This document shows, in pieces, positions 57,777 through 64,000 of a DNA stretch of 64,000 nucleotides. This DNA comes from Adineta ricciae (Eukaryota; Rotifera; Eurotatoria; Adinetida; Adinetidae), in contig CAJNOJ010000018.1 in assembly GCA_905250025.1 (NCBI GenBank), positions 1 through 64,000 on the forward strand. Direction: 5' to 3'. Each line of letters starts with the position of its first letter. Within the stretch, counting starts at the first letter, position 1. The notes beneath the pieces were generated by a model. It made no database searches. It was not told where the DNA came from and saw only the letters and a program-made list of their open reading frames with translations. The translations under genes were made by a program, and so were the position numbers.

Positions 57777-58846
57777 TCAATGAACAACAATCCACTGAGG
57801 ACGGCTAGTCTTCCTTCTTCTCCTATATTATGTTCAATTCGCGAACACTCTGTAGTCGTTATATCTTTACGGTTGTTTGTACTTAACTTTTCTCATTCCT
57901 CTCGCTTACGTACACGCAAATTTCATTAATTGTTGTCTTATTTTTTTTTCTCGTTTGACACATATAAATATTCATCCGAATCAAATTAGAAAGAAGAAAA
58001 AGATACAAACTTAATTGAAAATGCAATTGCAGATCAGATTACAAGAATATTTGATATTTATCGTCCATAACGCATAGTTATTAATTGAAATTCAACTGAA
58101 CAATTCTTCACGATTTTCTCATTTTAACTTTAACATGAGTATTTATCATCGATCAGTGATTCATAAACGATGATGATATACATGCCTATCGACAACACTC
58201 CCTTCACTTCAACATATTTTTTCCCTCAACTTGTCAAAGAGTGATTGTATCAAGGTTTCGCTATTCAACCTGTGACTACGATGTACATTAAGCGGAGATG
58301 ATAATGACTTGCCCGGGGACGTTTACTGCTTGTTTTTCATTAACAGAGATCAATGATAGATATATGTTGCCATGATTTTATTCAAAAAATTTAGTTGATT
58401 CGATGATTTGATATCGGCATGATATTTTTTGCATTCATTTTACTGTTAATTTGTCATGTGAAGCAAGGTTTAAGAAAAAAATATCTATATTTTCGTAAAA
58501 TATTTCTTGTTTACTTCTTCATGTGAGAAGCAATGATACATTTTACTGTATATTCTCGTCCGTCCGTCCGTCCGTTCCTGCCTCCCTCCCACCTTCCCTG
58601 GAATGTTTCTTTCTGACTATACACATATGACTGCAACGCCGACTGGAGGGCATTCAAATACAAACTGTCTTTGTTTTACGTGATCTCCTAATACAATTAT
58701 GTCGTTAAAGTTATGTAATATAACATCTCGCTGCAGTCTGGATTTCAGATGCTTTGTGCGTCGGTAGTATATAAACAGATGAAAATTCGTGTTAACTTCA
58801 TCATACGCACATTATTCTCACTTTATTTACGATTTAAACTGCAAAC
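57777..58846. other. spacer, copy 2
   Basis: Counterpart of 55529-56571 with point differences and small length changes, for instance a longer CCGTCCGTCCG tract near 58558-58575. It holds the phosphatase 3' flank and the LURP-like promoter. Confidence 0.5.
58768..58775 (+). promoter_or_regulatory. TATA box, LURP-like gene copy 2
   Basis: TATATAAA 72 bp upstream of the start codon at 58847, same spacing as in copy 1. Confidence 0.55.
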
Positions 58847-59566
58847 ATGCAATCAACAATCATCGCCTTAGTCGCTTTTGGTATGCTTTTGGCTTTCGTT
58901 CAATGTACAGACAACACGAACGTTGCTGAATATCGCATCAAACAAAGTATGTAACCCGTCTATTTCTAACAGACTTGATCATATAGTTTCAATTCTAGGC
59001 TTCATCAGTGCTGCTCGTACATACGATGTTGAAAGCAAAACCAATGCTCCAAACAAATACACCGTCCGTGATGAACTCTTAAGCGTTGGAAAGAAACTCT
59101 ACTTATTAGAAGATGGCAAAGAACGTTATTCAGTACGTGAACTTTATCCTTCGTCTATGTGATAGAAGATGATTCATTGTCTAGGTTCGTCATGATCTTA
59201 CCAACATTATGTCAACATGGATCATCACTGACTCACTCAGTGGCAAAGAAGTCGGCACCATTGAAAACAAACTTAAATTTGTTGGATCATTAATGCAAGC
59301 CACTGGTTCATTCGGTACCTACAAAATCGAAGGTGATTTCGGCAACTATTCATACAGCATCATGAAAGATGGTGAAAAGGTAAATATTTGGATTGAAATT
59401 GATTTGAAAAGATTCGATTCTTAATGTCTGCTTTCTCTAGGTTGCTTCAATTGAAAAGAAAGCCCTTCATTTACATCATACATATGACTTAACTGTCTAT
59501 GGTACAGCTGATCGTGCTCTTATGATTTTATTCTCAATGATTGTCAATGAAATCCGCGAACATTAA
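58847..59566 (+). CDS. secreted LURP-one-related/Tubby-C-like protein, copy 2 (complete)
   Basis: Four exons (58847-58946, 58999-59132, 59185-59379, 59441-59566) give 184 residues. A signal peptide of about 20 residues (MQSTIIALVAFGMLLAFVQC) precedes a LURP-one-related domain of the Tubby C-terminal-like/scramblase superfamily: YTVRDELLSVGKKLYLLEDG, RYSVRHDLTNIMSTWIITDS, GKEVGTIENKLKF, GTYKIEGDFGNYSYSIMKDG, EKVASIEKKALHLHHTYDLT and a hydrophobic C-terminal helix ALMILFSMIVNEIREH that would fill the barrel. The family barrel usually works inside cells; here a signal peptide sends it out. Function unknown. Introns are 52, 52 and 61 nt. Confidence 0.8.
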
Positions 59567-59679
59567 ACAGTCTTTTACCAATCACTATCTTTGAATGTGT
59601 GTGTGCAAATACATTTATATTCAGAATAATGATCTATCTATTTCTTAAATAAAATTTCAAATAACTTAATCTATTCAAT

Positions 59680-61396
59680 TCATTGTTTCTGTTTTCTATC
59701 ATTGAATAGTTCAATAATTGTCTTATGTTGCCATGGTCTGGCTTGCGATGATGAGTCGTTGGGATGAGTTTCTATCAAATTTCGAAAACGATTTAAAACA
59801 CGTTTTCGATAGGAACCATTCAACGACACTGAACCAGATATATCTTGCGTTGATGACATTTTCGACAATCCAAGCTTATTCAGACGAGAAGCTACGGAAC
59901 TCGATAATGTTTGAGATTTTTGAGTTAATTCTGCCATTGGGTCAGTTCTCAGTGGAAGTCGTCCGTCAAGATATGTCACTTGAAGTAATTTTGGTTCAGT
60001 AAATGTTTTATCATGATTAGTGGTTAGTCGGTATTCAGATGCGACTGTTCGAGCACATTTCTTCATTAAACATAGAACTGATGACGTCTTTGAGAGACTT
60101 TGCGAGTCGAACCTCATCGGAGGTAGCGATTGCTGATACTCGTAGATTGAATCATGCATAGTCATTACTTCATCGTCGATACGTGATTGCTTCGGAGTAC
60201 CAGTGTTGCGAAAGTACAAATTAGATCCATTATGGGAAGTTAAAGGTGGCTCACTAGAAAAAAAAAACATTTGCCTTTTTTTATGCAAGAAATGAATTTA
60301 TACACACGTCGGTTTGTGTTGTCGAGGAGGTAAGCCGATGTCTTTTTTAACAGGAGTTTCAACAACAGGAACTATGGGAACTGGGACGGGTTCGGGTTCG
60401 GGTTTTGTTTCTGGATTTCGACCGTACTTCTCCATGCATGCTCGATCGAATGCAAAGGTACGTGTTAGTGTTGTCGTACCCATTTTAAGACCAGGTCGTT
60501 GTATTTGAGACGGATTGGATGTACGTTGAGTTGACAATGTTGAGAAAGTAGTTGTCGTTCGTATTTGAGTTGGTACGGGAGGCGAAAGTTTACTTTCAAT
60601 CGAATCGAGACTTGTATTCGAATGGCGTACAGGACTTTTTGGTTGTTGTTGTTGTTTTTGAATAGAAGTTTCGATGATTTTTTGGATCGGCTCAAGCGTT
60701 GCTGTTGTGTTCGATTGTTCATCATCAGTTAATATTGAACAAGATTGTTCTCGTTTGGCTACATGTGTCATCGCTTTCATACATTTGGTAGATCCATTTA
60801 ACGATTTTGCTTTATTAAAAAACAGCTGCTTAGAGAATTCTTGGATGGGCGGTTGAATTATTTCAGCATGCTCTTCTACTTCGTAAATTTGTTCTTGAAT
60901 ATGTTCGATAAGATGTTCTTTCTGTGGAAACTTGATAAGAGAAAAACAGTACGTATGTAATGTATTTGATACCTGCAAGATGGAAAAAATTTACCTCGAG
61001 TGTCAATGAAACCGTCAGTTGTTCACAATCGATCGAGTGATCATCAATTTTAGCTTGAGCAAAATGTAGTTCTTCCATTTCTTCTTCCATCTCTTCTTCT
61101 TCTTCCGCGTCGTCTTCTTGTTGTCTTTCGATGTTCTTTGATAGTTCTGTATCTGAACGTGGTCGTTGAATTTCCAGAACAACATAACAACTTTCAATCG
61201 ATGATGTGGAACAACTTCTTCCACTATTGTTTCGTACAGGTGTATGAGAAATATCAGTTATATCTGTTTCTTCAGGAATTGGTTCCGTTGTCAATAAATT
61301 GAACCATGATATCCCATTGGAAGTATTATCGGACCAACTACTCTCATATACAATTTGTTCCATATAATGATTTGTACAATCAGCGGTAGCGAGCAT
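59680..61396 (-). CDS. large disordered acidic/Ser-rich protein, unrecognised
   Basis: Three exons (60995-61396, 60308-60930, 59680-60253) give 532 residues from MLATADCTNHYMEQI. I do not recognise it. Residues 95-115 are an acidic stretch (QQEDDAEEEEEMEEEMEELH). The centre holds a Pro/Glu repeat ETKPEPEPVPVPIVPVVETP. The C-terminus has more conserved-looking, helical content: ASRLNKLGLSKMSSTQDISG and KRVLNRFRNLIETHP, ending RPWQHKTIIELFNDRKQKQ. That end could be a short interaction motif. No membrane segment or signal peptide. It looks like an intracellular scaffold or cytoskeletal regulator, but that is only a compositional guess. It is convergent with the LURP-like gene, stops about 115 bp apart. 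Confidence 0.7.
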
Positions 61397-62190
61397 ATTT
61401 CTTTGAATTAATTGTCGTACTCAATTGCTCAATTCAAAGTTCATTACTTTTTATGTTGACGACGATGATGAAGATGTTCGTTGCACTCCTTGTTCACGGT
61501 TCTTTTGTCGTTCTATGCGAAGACGAGTAAAATGACAAAGAATAGAAATGTGTGTATAAATTTATATATTCGCATTTGTATACATACGAAGGTGATGTAA
61601 ACACATCCTCACCCTATCAACGGTATGAGCATCCGGTCAAATCGATGGGTCTTACGTAATCTTTCCTTTTTGTCTTCTATGCATGAACACAGGAAGCGTG
61701 ATGCACTACTGTACGCTATGAACTTCAATATAAAAAAAAAAGCAATGGATGATATGTGTATGTTAGATGTACATTTGATTAGAAATGAAAGATTGAATAC
61801 GTGATAATATATCAAACTATCGATGCACGTATTGAAGAATCGAACGAGATTATCGTTTTAAATGATTGCTCTTTCATTTTTTACTGTATCCTCTATGATT
61901 ATCTTAATAGATATCTGTCATAATGCATATAAACATTGGGTTTGAAAAAGCTGTCTATTGATCATTTTTGTATGTAGGATATTGGTCAGACATGATCGGA
62001 CGATTGTACGAAGTCATATTTTCGACCTTATGCAATAGTTTAGACACGAGATTTATCAAATATTGAAACAATCGAATCACGTGTGATTCGATTGTTAATC
62101 AAAAACATTCTCGCACTAGATTTTTCATTTCGTCATGAAAATATCAAATGATAAGATAAAGTTTGTTTGAGTTGTGTTTCATTTTCAACA
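61397..62190. other. divergent intergenic region
   Basis: Separates the minus-strand disordered protein from the plus-strand sphingomyelinase. It contains an imperfect palindrome AATCACGTGTGATT at 62076-62089 with a CACGTG E-box core. No coding exon is seen. Confidence 0.45.
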
Positions 62191-63675
62191 ATGAAATCTT
62201 TCTATTTATTCGCAATTTTAATCATCTGTCAAGCTAGTGATGATCTGTACCAAATAACTCTAATGAGTTATAATGTCATGCTCTTACCAAGTATCCTTGT
62301 GTTCGAACGTGACCAAATAACACGTGCTCATCTTTTAACAAAAGCAAAATTCCTTCATACAAGTGACATCCTTTGTTTACAAGAAGTGTTTGAGAATAAG
62401 CCAAGTGAGATTCTTCTCGATTCATTAATGAAAACATATTCATACAGCACACCTATACTTGGCAATGATGAAGACAGAGATGAATGGAATGATATCTGGA
62501 ATGATCACATTAGTTCGAATCCATTGAAATTCGTTAGTGGTGGTGTAACTATTCTGAGTAAATGGCCAATTATCTATGCCGGACAATATTTTTATAAACA
62601 TGCCTGCAGTGCGCATACGTTTGTTCGAACTGGTTTTGTCTATACGAAGATTCTATATAAGAAGAAACTGAACTTTACAATTCACGTATTTGGCACGCAT
62701 CTACAACCGAATGATCATCGTGGTTGTTATTTATATGGCGAAGATAAAATCCGTGAGAAGCAAATGATGGAGTTACATGAATTTATTCAATCGAGAAATA
62801 TTTCACAAGACGAACTGGTTTTCATTCTTGGAGATATGAATATTAATAAATATCATTCAAAACAGTATGAAACAATGTTGGAAATTTTAAACGTCACTCC
62901 ACAGTATCTGCATTCATCCAGCGTTCCTTGCAGTTGGGACAGTTCATACAATGCAATGACGAATTCGAAACACGACAATCAACTATTGGATTATATTTTT
63001 CTTCGTAAAGATCATACGCCTAAAGATTCGCTTTGGTACAATTCAATAACTGATCGGCTAGCATCGAAACAGTGGCATTTACTTGGACGAAACCATTCAT
63101 TTTATAACGTAAGAAATATTCCTCTCTTAGAATTATCCGATCACTATCCAGTTCTTGGTTTCTTTCGTCAAACTCAACACCAATGGTCACAAAGACAATC
63201 AGGTGTGATAACTTATGTCAAATTCGTTACTGCTGATACGAATCTACCTGTGATTATTGTTGATCGAGAACTTCGCATTGCAACATCACAGAATGAAACA
63301 GGTGCATTGTTTCTTGTAACAAACAACGGTACACCACGTCGACATCGATGTTTAAGATCTGAGCAATATGTTCTTCTAATCGATGGTCATAAGTCAAACT
63401 TTTACTTATCCAATGAAAAAGTTCTTCGAATGAAATACGGAAAAGAACAAGTTAATCGTTATTTAAAAATTATCCAACTCGACCATCATTCGACATGTAT
63501 TCGAACGAATTCAACCATTGTTTTTCAATCCCGTTCACCAACCGGCAATTTTTATATTAAAAGCCATTCGGCACATCTTTGTTTTTGCACAGATGACCGC
63601 CAGCAAGCACAATTATTTCGTTTCATTGAAATCGAACGCAAGAATATCAGTTGCCATATCACATCTGAGAAGTAA
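62191..63675 (+). CDS. secreted neutral sphingomyelinase, bacterial type, single exon
   Basis: 494 residues from MKSFYLFAILIICQAS, a signal peptide. It hydrolyses sphingomyelin to ceramide and phosphocholine, outside the cell as predicted. The exo-endo-phosphatase fold is close to the bacterial sphingomyelinase C branch: LMSYNVMLLPS, ILCLQEVFEN with the Mg-binding Glu, SGGVTILSKWPI, HACSAHTFVRTGFVYTKI, HVFGTHLQPNDHRGC, ILGDMNINKYHSKQYETML, VPCSWDSSYN, LLDYIFLRKDH and ELSDHYPVLGFF with the catalytic Asp-His. All active-site motifs are present. A C-terminal extension of about 155 residues (from HQWSQRQSG) with repeated beta-type segments is not part of the enzyme core and may be a beta-trefoil-like binding module. 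Intronless, unlike most neighbours, which fits gene transfer or retroposition. Confidence 0.87.
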   Translation: MKSFYLFAILIICQASDDLYQITLMSYNVMLLPSILVFERDQITRAHLLTKAKFLHTSDILCLQEVFENKPSEILLDSLMKTYSYSTPILGNDEDRDEWNDIWNDHISSNPLKFVSGGVTILSKWPIIYAGQYFYKHACSAHTFVRTGFVYTKILYKKKLNFTIHVFGTHLQPNDHRGCYLYGEDKIREKQMMELHEFIQSRNISQDELVFILGDMNINKYHSKQYETMLEILNVTPQYLHSSSVPCSWDSSYNAMTNSKHDNQLLDYIFLRKDHTPKDSLWYNSITDRLASKQWHLLGRNHSFYNVRNIPLLELSDHYPVLGFFRQTQHQWSQRQSGVITYVKFVTADTNLPVIIVDRELRIATSQNETGALFLVTNNGTPRRHRCLRSEQYVLLIDGHKSNFYLSNEKVLRMKYGKEQVNRYLKIIQLDHHSTCIRTNSTIVFQSRSPTGNFYIKSHSAHLCFCTDDRQQAQLFRFIEIERKNISCHITSEK

Positions 63676-64000
63676 TTGTATCCGTCGCAGAGTTTTCTAG
63701 TATTATTCTATGTTCAACTAAATACATTTACAATCAAATATATATCGATGAGATCTGACGGTATAGATAGTGATAAACAACAAAATATGATATAAAGATA
63801 GAAGAGATGAACATTCATTGATCTCACAATAGAAATATATTAGTTTCTTTGTGCTTCTTTTATCTCAAACATGCACACAATACAAAAAAAAACAAACATC
63901 GTTTTTTCGAACTTCATTCTAGTCATTATTAAGACAAGAAAGAAATACACATATGTTTTCATGTCGTATGTACAATGGCACATGGCAAAGAAGAAGACGA
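63676..64000. other. 3' flank of the sphingomyelinase gene
   Basis: AT-rich DNA, no exon visible before the right edge. Confidence 0.4.

Larger units (their letters stand above)
57134..59382. repeat. 2.2-kb duplicated segment, copy 2
   Basis: Second copy of 54886-57107. It begins at CTTCATTGTTCAGC in the phosphatase catalytic exon and runs through to the exon 3 donor of the LURP-like gene. After that point the sequence is unique and completes that gene. Confidence 0.9.

Noticed and set aside
1-64000. Mobile elements, viral fossils, CRISPR arrays and telomeric repeats
   Set aside because: No transposase, reverse transcriptase, capsid or integrase motif, no long terminal or inverted repeats and no repeat arrays were seen; the only long repeat is the 2.2-kb segment at the second gap.

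Overview
The window is animal nuclear DNA. Its genes are metazoan-type (Cys-loop receptor, complexin, SHC adaptor, Sp factor, nuclear receptor, LRR-GPCR). They are cut by many very small introns, often 45-65 nt, and spaced by AT-rich DNA. Tiny introns, high gene density, a two-DNA-binding-domain nuclear receptor, duplicated near-allelic sequence and an intronless bacterial-type sphingomyelinase together suggest a bdelloid rotifer (Rotaria/Adineta-like). This is inference from gene content and style, not from a marker gene. I saw no transposon, retroelement, viral fossil or rRNA gene, and no convincing tRNA gene. There are two assembly gaps, at 33760-33800 and 57108-57133. Layout, left third: 1-2.7 kb has no gene I can support. 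A nicotinic-type acetylcholine receptor subunit (minus, 2.7-5.0 kb) is followed by a CASC3/Barentsz exon-junction-complex gene (minus) that is divergent from a SPATA4-like CH-domain gene (plus). A GDSL/SGNH hydrolase gene carrying one in-frame stop comes next. A minus-strand cluster of three related small beta-rich proteins (one cytosolic, two secreted) spans 12.2-15.0 kb. Then come C1QBP/p32 (minus), two small secreted proteins I do not recognise, the HSP90 co-chaperone p23 (plus) and a small Polycomb-type SAM protein (minus). Middle third: 25-36 kb is a transcription-factor neighbourhood. It holds two tandem related bZIP genes, a nuclear receptor with two DNA-binding domains, and an Sp-family zinc-finger factor preceded by about 4 kb of gene-free DNA. 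An intronless leucine-rich-repeat GPCR and GTP cyclohydrolase I follow, tail to tail. Right third: complexin with two alternative first coding exons, an unrecognised hydrophobic membrane protein, a compact SHC adaptor facing a CDC34/UBE2R ubiquitin-conjugating enzyme, then a CRAL-TRIO gene and a tyrosine phosphatase gene that together correspond to PTPN9/MEG2. Next is a secreted LURP-one/Tubby-like protein. About 2.2 kb (phosphatase 3' end plus most of the LURP gene) occurs twice on either side of the second gap, most simply as two haplotypes joined in the scaffold. An unrecognised disordered acidic protein (minus) and a secreted neutral sphingomyelinase (plus) close the window. Points of most interest are the three-member 12-15 kb family, start codons split by introns in two genes, a GT-CG intron in the receptor, a SHC without tyrosines in its linker, the CRAL-TRIO/phosphatase arrangement, the complexin isoforms and the bacterial-type sphingomyelinase.
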